A DNA stretch of 45,930 bases from Sphingomonas sp. (GCF_019749955.1 NZ_JAIEPC010000019.1:1-45930); one strand, 5' to 3'. Counted from the stretch's first letter, positions 17,573 to 27,426 are shown. Numbers and translations: made by a program. The notes: generated by a model from the letters alone, not told the origin.

Positions 17573-18898
17573 ATGGCGGATGCTCCCCACCCCCACTCCC
17601 ACCCCCACCCCCACATCGTGATTATCGGCGCGGGCTTTGGTGGACTCGCGGCAGCGCGGGGCCTGCGGCGGCTTGACGCGCAGGTGACGATCATTGATCG
17701 CCAGAACCACCATCTGTTCCAACCGCTGCTCTATCAAGTCGCAACCGCGGGCCTCAGTCCAGCGGAGATCGCGGCACCGATCCGCGCGATCGTGCGCCGC
17801 TATCGCAACACGCGCGTGTTGCTCGACACGGTGACGGGGGTCGATAGTGCCACGCGCACGATCGCGCTCGAAAGCGGCACGACGCTCGACTATGATGCCT
17901 TGATTATCGCCACTGGGGCGACCCACAGCTATTTCGGGCAGGATCACTGGGCCGAATTCGCGCCCGGCATCAAGACGATTGACGATGCGATTCAGGTGCG
18001 TGCGCGTATCCTCGTCGCGATGGAGCGCGCCGAAACCGAGCGCCAGCAGATGCCCGAGACGCGCGATCAGCAGCTGACATTCGTTGTCATCGGCGGCGGC
18101 CCGACCGGCGTCGAAATGGCCGGCGCGATCGCCGAATTGACCCGCCACGCCGCCGACATGGATTTTCGCTATATCAGCCGCCAGTGCATCCGGGTGATGC
18201 TCGTCGAGGCGGGGCCGCGCCTGCTCGGCGCGTTCCCCGAGGAGCTGTCGGCCGAGGCCCTGATCGCGCTCGAGCAATTGGGCGTCGAGGTGCGACTCAA
18301 CGGTCGTGTAACCGATATCGCGGCCGACGCCGTGATGGTCGGCGATGAGCGCGTTGCCGCCGCCGCGATCATTTGGGGCGCCGGCGTGCAAGCCTCTCCC
18401 GCCGCCAAATGGTTGGGGGTCGAGGCTGACCGCGCGGGCCGCGTGATCGTTGCGTCCGATATGCAGGTCGCGGACCGGCCCGGGGTCTATGTGATCGGCG
18501 ACACCGCATCGGTCGCCGACAAGGACGGGCGCCCGGTGCCCGGCGTCGCCCCCGCCGCCAAGCAACAAGGTGAGCATGTCGCGCGCGTGATCGCCGCATC
18601 AGTCAAAGGGACGAAGCATCCGGGGCCGTTTGCCTATAAGAGTTACGGGAATCTTGCGACGATCGGCAGGCGGCGTGCGGTGGCCGATTTCGGCTGGACC
18701 CGGTTGAGCGGTTGGCCGGCGTGGTTCGTCTGGTCGACCGCGCACATCTTCTACCTCACCGATTTTCGCAGCCGCCTGATCGTCGGCGCGCAGTGGATAT
18801 GGAGCTATGTCACCTTCGATCGCGGTGCCCGGCTGATCACCGGCATCAGCGCGGCCAAGATGCCGCATGCCGTGTGGAGCGAACGTCAGCCGAAATAA
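17573..18898 (+). CDS. ndh: Type II NADH:quinone oxidoreductase (NDH-2)
   Basis: A 441-residue two-dinucleotide-fold flavoprotein. FAD motif IVIIGAGFGGLAAARG follows an unusual histidine-rich N-terminus (PHPHSHPHPH). Next come NHHLFQPLLYQVATAGLSP, typical of NDH-2, the NADH motif VVIGGGPTGVEMAGAIAEL, and YVIGDTA near the second FAD contact. The C-terminus carries an amphipathic/hydrophobic segment (WPAWFVWSTAHIFYLTDF) that binds the membrane. It transfers electrons from NADH to quinone without proton pumping. The frame is open for 58 codons upstream; I chose the ATG at 17573 because it places the dinucleotide fold near the N-terminus. Ends at a strong hairpin. Confidence 0.9.
   Translation: MADAPHPHSHPHPHIVIIGAGFGGLAAARGLRRLDAQVTIIDRQNHHLFQPLLYQVATAGLSPAEIAAPIRAIVRRYRNTRVLLDTVTGVDSATRTIALESGTTLDYDALIIATGATHSYFGQDHWAEFAPGIKTIDDAIQVRARILVAMERAETERQQMPETRDQQLTFVVIGGGPTGVEMAGAIAELTRHAADMDFRYISRQCIRVMLVEAGPRLLGAFPEELSAEALIALEQLGVEVRLNGRVTDIAADAVMVGDERVAAAAIIWGAGVQASPAAKWLGVEADRAGRVIVASDMQVADRPGVYVIGDTASVADKDGRPVPGVAPAAKQQGEHVARVIAASVKGTKHPGPFAYKSYGNLATIGRRRAVADFGWTRLSGWPAWFVWSTAHIFYLTDFRSRLIVGAQWIWSYVTFDRGARLITGISAAKMPHAVWSERQPK
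17585..17614 (+). repeat. Five-unit hexamer tandem repeat at the ndh N-terminus
   Basis: Five consecutive 6-base units, four CCCCAC and one TCCCAC, encode alternating Pro(Ser)-His pairs. Because the unit is 6 bases, gain or loss of a unit keeps the frame and changes the number of His residues. Confidence 0.85.
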
Positions 18899-18916
18899 CG
18901 GCACGACCGATGTTAC

Positions 18917-18962
18917 CGCAACGATCGAGCGCGCGCATCGCGTGGCTCGCTCGATCGTTGCG
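18917..18962. terminator. Perfect 15-bp hairpin between convergent genes
   Basis: Arms 18917-18931 and 18948-18962 are exact reverse complements (CGCAACGATCGAGCG / CGCTCGATCGTTGCG) with a 16-base loop. It lies between the ends of ndh (+) and the cysteine-rich protein gene (-). No T-tract follows on either side, so it may act as a bidirectional terminator of the stem-only kind or as an mRNA-protecting stem. Confidence 0.6.
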
Positions 18963-18980
18963 ACTACCAACGCGATCAGA

Positions 18981-19337
18981 TCAGCACTTGCCGAAGACCT
19001 TGGTCACAATGACCTGGCCGTTGAAGCTGACGGTAATTTTTACACCGGTCGGGATAAACTTACCACAAATCGTCGCACATGCGGAAAGCTTAGCGCCGGT
19101 GGGAATCCACGAAGGAACATTAATACATTTATTTCCAAAGATCGGAACCTTTATGCAAGCCTTATGATCTTTAGTAATGACGACATCGACACAGCCTCCT
19201 AGAACCGACAATTCATTAGCGAGGTATGAATCTTCCGCGTTCACCAAGGAAAATTCATACATCATTTCGCCGTGTGCTTTGATTGTCGCAATTGCTGCGT
19301 CAATCTTGTCCTTATCGAACTCATGATACGTCGTCAT
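18981..19337 (-). CDS. Small cysteine-rich protein with a double-glycine-like leader
   Basis: A 118-residue protein of unknown family in DNA clearly lower in GC than its neighbours. The first 48 residues are acidic and helical and end in NELSVLGG, which looks like the leader cut by C39-type peptidases of ABC exporters. The remaining 70 residues are rich in Val/Ile/Lys and have six cysteines (49, 61, 71, 87, 91, 118), enough for three disulfides or thioether-type modification. A candidate secreted peptide (bacteriocin- or RiPP-like precursor) is an inference; no dedicated transporter or modification enzyme is adjacent. It could also be an ordinary cytoplasmic protein. The gene is convergent with ndh. 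The sequence just before its ATG (AAGGAGAGAGAGC) is a good ribosome binding site. Confidence 0.7.
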   Translation of the reverse strand: MTTYHEFDKDKIDAAIATIKAHGEMMYEFSLVNAEDSYLANELSVLGGCVDVVITKDHKACIKVPIFGNKCINVPSWIPTGAKLSACATICGKFIPTGVKITVSFNGQVIVTKVFGKC

Positions 19338-19652
19338 GCTCTCTCTCCTTCACGTGAATGCCTCTTCAGGCGCGGCAAAGATACATGAGCAAAATTGGGA
19401 TACAGTAATTGTTTGGGTCAAAATCGACGCATCTATATAACGTCGTCCGGTAGTGGCTCTGAGCCATGCTCAATCGTTTCAACGATGATTGTTACAGCGC
19501 AAAATCTACAATTATGTCCAAATTGGATTAAGGCGGGCCTTTTAGTATTGACACGTTTTGATCTTGGCAAACCTGCGTTCGCGCGATCGATTCCGCAATC
19601 TGCGGCGTTTTTGCGGAACTGCTGCGCGGCCTTGCGTGCCACGCGAGTCGCG
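19338..19652. other. AT-richer intergenic region upstream of the cysteine-rich protein
   Basis: About 315 bases with noticeably lower GC than the window average. On the minus strand there is a TTGACC box about 75-80 bases before the cysteine-rich gene, but no good -10 at normal spacing. Short inverted repeats are seen (TGGCTCTGAGCCA at about 19454-19466). The right part holds the hairpin listed separately. No gene-like frame is seen. Confidence 0.5.
19591..19618 (-). terminator. Possible terminator of glpQ
   Basis: TTCCGCAA and TTGCGGAA form an 8-bp stem with a 12-base loop, about 35 bases after the glpQ stop on the minus strand. There is no T-tract in the direction of glpQ transcription, so the call is tentative. 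Confidence 0.4.
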
Positions 19653-20711
19653 CTACCGCCGTGCAGCCTTGCGCGCGGCCACGCCGATCGCCGGGAAATC
19701 GGTGAAGAAGCCGTCGACGCCGAAGCCGATATAGGTGCGGATTTCCGCTTCGACTTGGCCATGCGCTGCCGGGTCGGTGCCGACCCGCAAACCCGCAGGC
19801 AGAAAGGCGTTTTCGGCGCGAAAGGTCCAGGGGTGGAGCTTCAGCCCCGCCGCATGCGCATCCGCCACCAGCGATGTCTGCGGCCCCGCGCCCGTCCAGA
19901 TCATGCTCTTGTTCGGGCCGATGCCATAGGCATAGGCAGCGATGGCCTTCAGCCCTTCGGGTGTCGCCATCGCGGCATAGCTGGGCGCGGCCTTGTCGGC
20001 GGGGCCGCCGCTCGCGTCCATCAGCTGGATCAACCGGACGCGCGTCATTTTGTGCAGCTCCTTCAGATTATCGACCTCGAACGACTGGATGAACACCGGC
20101 GCGCTCGCCGAATCCCAGCCCGCTGCCTTCAACTGCGCGACGAGCCGCGCTTCCATCGGGTGACCGATCAACGCGAAATAGCTCGGGTGCTTGGTTTCGG
20201 GATAAATCCCGACGCCGTGCAGCTTCGCCAGCGCGATCACTTCCGCCAGCGTCGGCACGTCGAACTGGCCATCGAACTTGGCACTGCCGGGGCGCAGTTG
20301 CGGCAGCCGTTCCTTGGCGCGCAGCGTCTTCAGCTCGGCGAGCGTGAAATCCTCGGTAAACCAGCCGGTGTGGCTTTCGCCGTCGATCAGCTTGGTCGCC
20401 TTGCGCGCCGCAAATTCGGGGTGGGCCGCGACATCGGTGGTGCCAGTGATGTCATTCTCATGCCGCGCGACGAACACGTTGTCCTTGGTCAACACCAGAT
20501 CGGGCTCGATGAAATCGGCGCCCTGTTCGATCGCGAGCGTGTAGGACGCCAGCGTATGTTCGGGCCGCAGCCCGCTCGCGCCGCGATGCGCGATGACAAT
20601 AGGCTTAGTGGCAGGCGGCTTGGCGGCGGGCGGCGATGACGACATGGCGGCACCTTGCCCGAGTGCCAGCGCGGCGACCAGTGCCCCGGGTGTTGCAAAA
20701 AACATCCGCAT
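19653..20711 (-). CDS. glpQ: Glycerophosphodiester phosphodiesterase, exported
   Basis: A 352-residue GDPD-family enzyme that hydrolyses deacylated phospholipids (glycerophosphodiesters) to glycerol-3-phosphate and an alcohol. Catalytic-site blocks are clear: IAHRGASGLRPEHTLASY with the two catalytic-region residues His and Arg, then ADFIEPDLVLTKDNVFVARHEN with the metal-binding Glu/Asp and second His. The C-terminal VDGFFTDFP also fits. An N-terminal hydrophobic signal (about residues 3-25, FFATPGALVAALALGQGA) sends it to the periplasm. The ATG at 20711 is chosen over the longer frame because GGAGGG lies just upstream and the signal peptide then begins the protein. Divergent from the paoABC cluster. 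Confidence 0.9.
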   Translation of the reverse strand: MRMFFATPGALVAALALGQGAAMSSSPPAAKPPATKPIVIAHRGASGLRPEHTLASYTLAIEQGADFIEPDLVLTKDNVFVARHENDITGTTDVAAHPEFAARKATKLIDGESHTGWFTEDFTLAELKTLRAKERLPQLRPGSAKFDGQFDVPTLAEVIALAKLHGVGIYPETKHPSYFALIGHPMEARLVAQLKAAGWDSASAPVFIQSFEVDNLKELHKMTRVRLIQLMDASGGPADKAAPSYAAMATPEGLKAIAAYAYGIGPNKSMIWTGAGPQTSLVADAHAAGLKLHPWTFRAENAFLPAGLRVGTDPAAHGQVEAEIRTYIGFGVDGFFTDFPAIGVAARKAARR

Positions 20712-20789
20712 GGCTTGCCCTCCGCGCTTTGGTGCCCCACCTTTAGGGTCCTTCCGATCGCATGTCTTCAGGCAAAAAAGGGGCGCCGC

Positions 20790-21281
20790 ATGCACTTCAC
20801 GATCAACGGCACGGTGCATCAGGCCGAGGCGGATATTCGAACGTCGCTGCTCGATCTGCTGCGCGACCACCTCGGGCTAAGCGGCACCAAAAAGGGGTGC
20901 GATCACGGCCAGTGCGGGGCGTGCACGGTGCTGGTGGGCGGACGGCGGATCAATGCCTGCCTGACGCTCGCGGTGATGCACGAAGGCGATGCGATCACCA
21001 CGATCGAGGGCCTCGCCGATGGCGACACGCTGCACCCGATGCAGGCGGCGTTCGTCAAGCATGACGGCTTCCAGTGCGGCTACTGCACGCCGGGCCAGAT
21101 CATGTCGGCGGTCGGCATGCTTGAGGAGATCAAGGCGGACATGCCGAGCCATGTCAGCGAGTCGCTCCACAGCTTCGAGCTGACCGACGCCGAGATTTCG
21201 GAGCGGATGAGCGGCAATCTGTGCCGTTGTTCGGCTTACCCCAATATCGTCGATGCGATTCGCGAGGTGGCCGGGGCATGA
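20790..21281 (+). CDS. paoA: Molybdenum hydroxylase [2Fe-2S] subunit (paoA type)
   Basis: A 163-residue small subunit of the xanthine dehydrogenase/aldehyde oxidoreductase family. All eight cluster cysteines are present: C37, C42, C45, C57 for the ferredoxin-like cluster and C96, C99, C145, C147 for the second cluster ([11 protein letters not shown] and NLCRCSAY). It relays electrons from the molybdenum centre to the FAD subunit. Unlike E. coli PaoA there is no twin-arginine signal: the protein starts directly at MHFTINGT, so this enzyme is probably cytoplasmic. Overlaps the next gene by ATGA. Confidence 0.9.
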   Translation: MHFTINGTVHQAEADIRTSLLDLLRDHLGLSGTKKGCDHGQCGACTVLVGGRRINACLTLAVMHEGDAITTIEGLADGDTLHPMQAAFVKHDGFQCGYCTPGQIMSAVGMLEEIKADMPSHVSESLHSFELTDAEISERMSGNLCRCSAYPNIVDAIREVAGA

Positions 21282-22258
21282 AGACATTCAGCTACGCCCG
21301 CGCCGACAGCCCCGAAGCTGCCGTCGAGGCAATCGCGGACGGCGCCAAGTTCATCGCGGGCGGCACCAATTTGCTCGACTTGATGAAGCTCCAGATCGAG
21401 GCGCCCGACGCCCTCGTCGACATCAGCCGCCTCGATCTCGCGCAGGTCGAGGAGCACGATGGCGGCATGCGGATCGGCGCGCTGGTGCCCAACAGCGATC
21501 TCGCCGCGCACCCGCTGATCCGCGCGCGCTACCCGCTGCTCAGCCGCGCGCTGCTGTCGGGGGCGTCGGCGCAGCTCCGCAACAAGGCGACGACGGGGGG
21601 CAATCTGCTCCAGCGGACGCGCTGCTATTATTTCTACGACACCGCCGCCCCCTGCAACAAACGCGCGCCCGGATCAGGCTGCAATGCGCAGGGCGGCTAC
21701 AACCGCATCCACGCGATTCTGGGCGCGAGCGAGCATTGCATTGCGACGCACCCGAGCGACATGGCCGTTGCGATGCGCGCGCTCGACGCGGTGGTGGTGA
21801 CGCTCCAACCCGGCGGCGACCGGCGGCGGATTGCGCTCGGCGATCTCTACCGCTTGCCCGGCGACACCCCACAGATCGAGACCAGCCTCGCGCCCGGCGA
21901 GCTGATCACCCATATCGAACTGCCCGCATCGCCCGCGGGCAAGCAACTCTATCGCAAGGTCCGCGACCGCGCGTCCTATGCGTTCGCGGTCGTCTCGGTG
22001 GCGGCGGTGATTGCGGTCGAGGACGGCACGATCACCTCGGCGCACCTCGCGTTCGGGGGGCTTGCCCCGGTGCCGTGGCGCGATCCGGCGGTGGAGGCAG
22101 CGCTGGTCGGTCAACCGGCATCAACCGCAAGCTTCGAGGCTGCCGCCGATGCACTGCTCAACGATGCGCGCGGACAAGGGCATAACGACTTCAAGATCCC
22201 GCTGACGCGCCGCACGCTCGTCGCCGCGCTCCGCGATCTGACGGAGGCCGCACGATGA
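21278..22258 (+). CDS. paoB: Molybdenum hydroxylase FAD-binding subunit (paoB type)
   Basis: A 326-residue FAD subunit. The FAD pyrophosphate loop [15 protein letters not shown] and the second loop [16 protein letters not shown] are evident. The following segment has RCYYFYD, PCNKR, GCNAQGG and [12 protein letters not shown], giving four cysteines that match the extra [4Fe-4S] insertion of PaoB-type subunits. It passes electrons onward, to oxygen, ferredoxin or another acceptor. Start ATG at 21278 overlaps the paoA stop (ATGA), and the next gene begins 4 bases before its own stop, so the three subunits are translationally coupled. Confidence 0.9.
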   Translation: MKTFSYARADSPEAAVEAIADGAKFIAGGTNLLDLMKLQIEAPDALVDISRLDLAQVEEHDGGMRIGALVPNSDLAAHPLIRARYPLLSRALLSGASAQLRNKATTGGNLLQRTRCYYFYDTAAPCNKRAPGSGCNAQGGYNRIHAILGASEHCIATHPSDMAVAMRALDAVVVTLQPGGDRRRIALGDLYRLPGDTPQIETSLAPGELITHIELPASPAGKQLYRKVRDRASYAFAVVSVAAVIAVEDGTITSAHLAFGGLAPVPWRDPAVEAALVGQPASTASFEAAADALLNDARGQGHNDFKIPLTRRTLVAALRDLTEAAR

Positions 22259-24468
22259 CCGAATATGTGATGGATGCCGATTTCGGCCCCTCGGCGCTGT
22301 CACGCAGCGTGCAGGGGCTGCTCGGCAAGGGTATCGACCGGATCGACGGCGTCGCCAAGGTGACCGGCGCCGCACTCTACGCCGCCGAACATCGACCCAA
22401 GGGCGACATGGCCTATGGCTATGCGATCACCGCGACGGTTGCGGTCGGCGCGGTACGATCGATCGACACCAAGGCGGCCGAAGCGATGCCCGGCGTGCTC
22501 GCCGTGATTACCGACGATCCGCGCTTGCCGAGCGAATCGCACATCATCCGCGCGGCGCAGCATCCGCGCAACGACGGCACGCTCGAAAGCTATGGCCAGA
22601 TCATCGGCCTCGTCGTTGCCGACAGCTTCGAAGCCGCGCGCGCTGCCGCCCAAGCGGTGAGCGTCGATTATGTCCAGGTGAAGGGCCAATTCGACACGCT
22701 CGCCAACCAAGCCAGCGCGCAAGACCCGCACAAGGGCGCGATGCTGCCCAATATCGTGATCGGCGATGTCGACGCGGCGCTCGAAGCCGCTGAGGTGACG
22801 CTCGATGTCACTTATTCGACGCCCTATCAGGTCCATGCAGCGATGGAGCCCCACGCGGCGATCGCCGAATGGGACGGCGACAAGCTCACGCTCTACGGCT
22901 CGATTCAGATCATGCGCGGCTTCACGCCGGTGCTCGCCAATTCGCTCGGCATGCCGGTCGAGAATATCCACGTCCTCTCGCCCTATATCGGCGGCGGCTT
23001 CGGCGGGAAAATCGGCGGGCCGGAGACGGTGCTGGCGGCAATTGCTGCCCAGAAAGTCGGTCGGCCGGTGAAAGTCGCGCTGACCCGGCAGCAGTTGTTC
23101 CATTCAATCTATGGCCGCGCCGACACGCACCAGCGTATCCGCCTCGCCGCCGGGCCGGACGGCAAGCTGACCGCAATGGCGCAGGATAGCATTACCAGCC
23201 AGAAGACGGGGCTGAATTTCTTCGAACCCGTCGCGCTCGGCGCCCTGTCGCTCTACGCGGCGCCCGCGCGCAGCTTCACCACCAAGATCGTCAAGATCAA
23301 TGTGACGGCGGCGGGTGCGGTGCGCGCGCCGGGCGAAGCGGTCGGGATGATGGCGCTCGAAGCGGCGATGGACGAAATGGCCGAGCAGCTTGGCATGGAC
23401 CCGATCGACTTCCGCAAGGCCAATGAACCGAGCGTCGACCCGACCAGCGGCAAGCCCTTCTCCACCCGGCGCCTGATCGACTGCTACGACGAAGGCGCGC
23501 GGCGCTTTGGCTGGGACGCGCGCATTGCGACGCCGGGCCAACGCCGCGAAGGCGAATGGCTGATCGGGCTCGGCATGGCGACCGCCGCCCGCGTCAATTT
23601 CCTCGCCGACAGTTTCGCGCGGGTGCGGCTGACACCCGAAGGCGTGGCCGAAATCGAAACCGACATGACTGACATCGGCACCGGCACCTACACGATCCTC
23701 GCGCAGATCGCGGGTGAATCGCTGGGCCTGCCGATCGAGCGAATCCGCGTGGCGCTCGGCGACTCGAACCATCCCGACGGCGCCGGATCGGGCGGCTCGT
23801 TCGGCGCGGCATCGAGCGGATCGTCGGTGATGATCGCTTGCGAAGATATCGTCGCGGAGCTGGCAAAGCGGATGGGCGCCAATCCAGAAGACATGACGCT
23901 AAAGGACGGCTTCGCGATTGCGGGCAATCGTCAGGTGCCGCTCAGCGAACTGGTTGGCGACGCGCCGATCGAGGCGATTGGCGCAATCCACCCCGGCACC
24001 AACAGCCGCAGCTTCAGCCAGGGCACTTATGGCGCGCAATTCGCCGAAGTCGCGGTGCATGCGGTGACGGGCGAAGTGCGTGTCCGCCGCTTGCTCGGCA
24101 TCTTCGACTGCGGGCGCATCCTCAACGCCAAGACCGCGCGCAGCCAGGCGATCGGCGGGATGATCTGGGGCCTTGGCTATGCGCTCCACGAAGCCGCGAT
24201 CCTCGACCCGCGCACCGGGGCGTACGTCAACCGCGACCTCGCCGAATATCACATCCCGGTGAATGCCGATGTGCCGCAGATCGAGGCCTGGTTCGTCGAG
24301 GAAATCGACGAACATGCGAGCCCCGTTGGCGCGAAGGGGTTGGGCGAGCTCGGCATTTCGGGGCTGGGCGCGGCGGTGACCAATGCGGTGTACAACGCCT
24401 GCGGCGTGCGGGTGCGCGATTGGCCGATGACGCTCGACCAGATTTTGCCCGGGCTGCCACCGGTTTAG
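22255..24468 (+). CDS. paoC: Molybdenum hydroxylase molybdopterin-binding subunit (paoC type)
   Basis: A 737-residue catalytic subunit holding molybdopterin cytosine dinucleotide. Visible blocks: [19 protein letters not shown] at the start, [16 protein letters not shown] (cofactor and Mo region), [34 protein letters not shown], and the catalytic glutamate E698 in [12 protein letters not shown]. The family hydroxylates aldehydes (often aromatic) or N-heterocycles with water as oxygen source; the PaoABC-like composition favours aldehydes. Length is normal. Followed after a repeat element by its probable maturation factors. Confidence 0.9.
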   Translation: MTEYVMDADFGPSALSRSVQGLLGKGIDRIDGVAKVTGAALYAAEHRPKGDMAYGYAITATVAVGAVRSIDTKAAEAMPGVLAVITDDPRLPSESHIIRAAQHPRNDGTLESYGQIIGLVVADSFEAARAAAQAVSVDYVQVKGQFDTLANQASAQDPHKGAMLPNIVIGDVDAALEAAEVTLDVTYSTPYQVHAAMEPHAAIAEWDGDKLTLYGSIQIMRGFTPVLANSLGMPVENIHVLSPYIGGGFGGKIGGPETVLAAIAAQKVGRPVKVALTRQQLFHSIYGRADTHQRIRLAAGPDGKLTAMAQDSITSQKTGLNFFEPVALGALSLYAAPARSFTTKIVKINVTAAGAVRAPGEAVGMMALEAAMDEMAEQLGMDPIDFRKANEPSVDPTSGKPFSTRRLIDCYDEGARRFGWDARIATPGQRREGEWLIGLGMATAARVNFLADSFARVRLTPEGVAEIETDMTDIGTGTYTILAQIAGESLGLPIERIRVALGDSNHPDGAGSGGSFGAASSGSSVMIACEDIVAELAKRMGANPEDMTLKDGFAIAGNRQVPLSELVGDAPIEAIGAIHPGTNSRSFSQGTYGAQFAEVAVHAVTGEVRVRRLLGIFDCGRILNAKTARSQAIGGMIWGLGYALHEAAILDPRTGAYVNRDLAEYHIPVNADVPQIEAWFVEEIDEHASPVGAKGLGELGISGLGAAVTNAVYNACGVRVRDWPMTLDQILPGLPPV

Positions 24469-24486
24469 TGCCAGAGGAAAAAAGTT

Positions 24487-24576
24487 CCGTTCGCCCTGAG
24501 CTTGTCGAAGGGCCGTCCTTCTTTTCCACCGGCCGACAGAAGGAGGACGGTGCTTCGACAAGCTCAGCACGAACGG
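24487..24576. repeat. Inverted repeat element of the TTCGACAAGCTCAG type
   Basis: Arms 24487-24520 and 24540-24576 are imperfect reverse complements around GAGCTTGTCGAAGGGCCGTCC and its partner. The element sits between paoC and the xdhC-like gene, where its stem could attenuate or protect the message. I associate this core with dispersed REP-like elements of sphingomonads. Confidence 0.8.
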
Positions 24577-24596
24577 GGATAGGGAAGTAGCTAAGC

Positions 24597-25517
24597 ATGG
24601 CCGATAACGATTCCGTCCTCACCGCCGCCGCGCAGTGGCAAGGCGCGCGGCTTGCGCTGGCGACGGTTGTATCGACCTGGGGATCGGCGCCGCGCCCGCG
24701 TGGCAGCCACATGATCGTGCATGAGGATGGTCGCTTCGAAGGCTCGGTCTCGGGCGGCTGTGTCGAGAGCGACATCCTTGCGACCGCTGCCGACGTAATC
24801 GCGGGCGCGCCGGCCCAGCTCAAGCATTACGGCGTCGCCGATGCGGCCGCCTGGGAAGTCGGGCTGCCATGCGGCGGCGAGATCGACGTGCTCGTCCAGC
24901 CGGTGAGCGACGCGGGGTTCGCGCCCGCCTTGTTCGATGCCATTGCCGAGGCGCGGGCTTCGGGCGCGCGGCTCAGTGTCGCCACCGACACCGCGACCGG
25001 CCAGTCGAGCATCGGCGAGCGCGAAGGCGCGTTCGTCAACCGCTATGATCCGCCGCGCCGCTTGCTGATCGTCGGCGCGGTGCAAATCGCGCAGGCGCTG
25101 AGCGGCCTCGCGCGCGAGCTCGGTATTGCCGTTACCGTCATCGACCCGCGCGCGCGCTTCCTGACCGAGGAGCGTTTTCCCGGCGTCACGCTCGACGATC
25201 ACTGGCCCGACGAGGCGATTACGGCGCTCAAGCCCGATCCCGCGACCGCAATCGTCACGCTCAGCCACGACATCAAGATCGACGATCCGGCGCTCACTGC
25301 GGCGCTCGCCAGCCCCGCCAGCTATGTCGGCGCGCTCGGATCGCGCCGCAGCCATGCGGCACGGCGCGAGCGGCTGGCGACAGCGGGACTGTCCCAAGCC
25401 GCGCTCGACCGGATCGATGCCCCCGTCGGCCTCGACATCGGCGCGGTTGGCCCCGCCGAAATCGCGCTGTCGATCGCCGCCGCGATGATCGCCGCCTTCA
25501 ATGCCAAGGTGGCATGA
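24597..25517 (+). CDS. XdhC/PaoD-family molybdenum cofactor insertion chaperone
   Basis: A 306-residue XdhC-family protein that binds the modified molybdenum cofactor and loads it into the hydroxylase. The N-terminal XdhC domain contains VVSTWGSAPRPRGSHM and the cysteine motif SGGCVES, with PCGGEIDVLVQ after it. The C-terminal XdhC_C Rossmann-like domain begins at LLIVGAVQIAQAL and contains YVGALGSRRSHAAR and VGLDIGAVGPAEIALSIAA. The stop overlaps the next gene by 4 bases (ATGA), linking it with the cytidylyltransferase. Confidence 0.9.
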   Translation: MADNDSVLTAAAQWQGARLALATVVSTWGSAPRPRGSHMIVHEDGRFEGSVSGGCVESDILATAADVIAGAPAQLKHYGVADAAAWEVGLPCGGEIDVLVQPVSDAGFAPALFDAIAEARASGARLSVATDTATGQSSIGEREGAFVNRYDPPRRLLIVGAVQIAQALSGLARELGIAVTVIDPRARFLTEERFPGVTLDDHWPDEAITALKPDPATAIVTLSHDIKIDDPALTAALASPASYVGALGSRRSHAARRERLATAGLSQAALDRIDAPVGLDIGAVGPAEIALSIAAAMIAAFNAKVA

Positions 25518-26089
25518 TCGCCCCTGATCGCACCCTGCTGGTGCTGCTGGCGGCCGGGCGATCGGTGCGCTTCGGGGATACCGACAAGCTCGCGGTCGAT
25601 TTTCTCGGTCGTCCGCTTGCGCTGCATGTCGTGACGGCGCTGGAGGACGTGCCCTTTGCTGGGCGGGTTGCGGTCACCTCCGGCACGGCGCTCGATTTCG
25701 CGGCGCACGGCTATGACGTGATCGCCAATCCAGCCCCGGAAACCGGGCTGTCGGGGTCGGTCCGCCTGGGCGTGGCGGCGGCGCAAGCGACTGGAGTCGC
25801 CGCCGTGATCTTCGCGCTAGCCGACATGCCGCGCGTTACCGCCGCGCAGATATTTCGGCTGCTCGAGGCGGCGGACGGCCCCGACGATGTGGTCGCGTCG
25901 AGCGACGGCACGCGCCCCTCGCCACCCGCGCTGTTCGCCGCCGGACAATTCGCCGCACTTGCTGCCAGTGTAGGCGACGAAGGCGGTCGCGCGCTGATCC
26001 GGGGCGGCCGCCATATCATCACCAGCCCCGCCGAGCTGATCGACATCGACACGCCCGAGGATTTGGAAAGGCTGCGCGCGCTGGTTTGA
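25514..26089 (+). CDS. MocA-like molybdenum cofactor nucleotidyltransferase
   Basis: A 191-residue MobA/MocA-type enzyme, likely attaching CMP to molybdopterin to make the dinucleotide form needed by PaoC. The nucleotide signature is LLVLLAAGRSVRFGDTDKL, followed by ETGLSGSVRLG, ALADMPRVT and a Gly-rich GGRALIRGG. The context next to paoABC and xdhC favours cytidylyltransferase (MocA) over guanylyltransferase (MobA). Last gene of the cluster. Confidence 0.85.
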   Translation: MIAPDRTLLVLLAAGRSVRFGDTDKLAVDFLGRPLALHVVTALEDVPFAGRVAVTSGTALDFAAHGYDVIANPAPETGLSGSVRLGVAAAQATGVAAVIFALADMPRVTAAQIFRLLEAADGPDDVVASSDGTRPSPPALFAAGQFAALAASVGDEGGRALIRGGRHIITSPAELIDIDTPEDLERLRALV

Positions 26090-26105
26090 TCAAACGCTAC
26101 CCCGT

Positions 26106-26183
26106 CCGTTCGTTTCGAGCGTAGTCGAGAAACGCTGCCGCGTCGCCCCTGGCCTGTTTCTCGACTTCGCTCGAAACGAACGG
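26106..26183. repeat. Inverted repeat element of the TCGAGCGAAGTCGAGA type
   Basis: Arms 26106-26133 and 26156-26183 match as reverse complements with one mismatch (core CGTTTCGAGCG-AGTCGAGAAAC) around a 22-base loop. It lies between the convergent mocA-like gene and the ABC permease and may serve as their shared terminator. The same core recurs at 33331-33413 and 39063-39137. Confidence 0.85.
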
Positions 26184-26218
26184 GTCGATAGAGGGAGGTA
26201 TTACCCGGAAAAGCGGCT

Positions 26219-27426
26219 CTATTCGTGCCGCAGTGCGTCGATCGGGTTCAGGCTCGCCGCACGCCGCGCCGGGAAGAAGCCGAACACCACGCCGATGATC
26301 GCCGAAATCGCAAAGGCGACAATGTTGATCTGCAAGTCGAACAGCCACGTCACCTTGAGCAGCGGCACCAATCCCAGAATCACCAGCTGGGCGACGACGA
26401 TACCGATCACCCCGCCGATGCACGACAGCGCAATCGCTTCGATCAGGAACTGCATCAGCACTTCGCGCGCAACCGCGCCGATCGCGAGGCGGATACCAAT
26501 CTCGCGCGTGCGTTCGGTTACTGAGACCAGCATGATGTTCATGATGCCGATGCCGCCGACGATCAGGCTGATCGCCGCAACGGCGGAGACGATGCCGGTC
26601 AGTAGCGATGTCGTCTTGGTCAGCGTATCGGTGAATTGCTTGGTGTCGAAGATGAAGAAGTCGTCGTCCTTGCCCTTGGTGATGTTGCGGCGTTCGCGGA
26701 GCAGAGCGGTGATCGACGCCTGCACCTGCGCAGTCGAATAATCGGCATTCACGCCCACCAGCATTACGCGGATATCGCGATTGCCGGTGATGCGCCGCTG
26801 CACTGCCTTGATCGGCATGACCACCAGATCGTCCTGATCACTGCCGAAGCCCGCCTGCCCCTTGGCCGTGAGCACACCGATCACTTCGCAACTGATGCCC
26901 GAAATCCGCATCTGCGTGCCGATCGGGTCGGCCTCACGGTACAGGTTTGTCTTGACGGTACTGCCGAGGATGCACACCGATTTGCCTGCGGAGAGTTCCT
27001 GCGGGGAGAATTCGCGCCCCGCCGTCAGCGGCCAGGGATTGACGCGGAAGAAGTCGTTGGTGGTGCCGTTGACGGTCGTCGACCAGTTGGCGCCTTCATA
27101 GATCACGGTGACCGTGGTCTGGGCTTCTTCGGCGACCGCGTTGATGCCCGCGATCTGCTTGCGCACTGCATCGACATCCTCGATCTTGAAGTCCGCCGGA
27201 CGCGGACCGCCGCCGCCACGGCCAAAGCCGGCACCGGGGCGCACTTGCAGAATGTTGGTGCCGAGCGACGAGATCGACGCCTGCACTGCCGCCGTCGTTG
27301 CCTTGCCGAGCGTGACCATCGTCACCACCGCCGCCACGCCGATGATGATGCCAAGCGTCGTCAGGAACGACCGCAGCTTGTGCCGTGCAATCGACCGGAT
27401 CGCGAGGCTGATCGTCGTGAAGAACA

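Noticed and set aside
16640..18577. Long minus-strand open frame spanning the start of phhA and all of ndh
   Set aside because: It runs through two well-supported genes in other frames and ignores their divergent promoter region.
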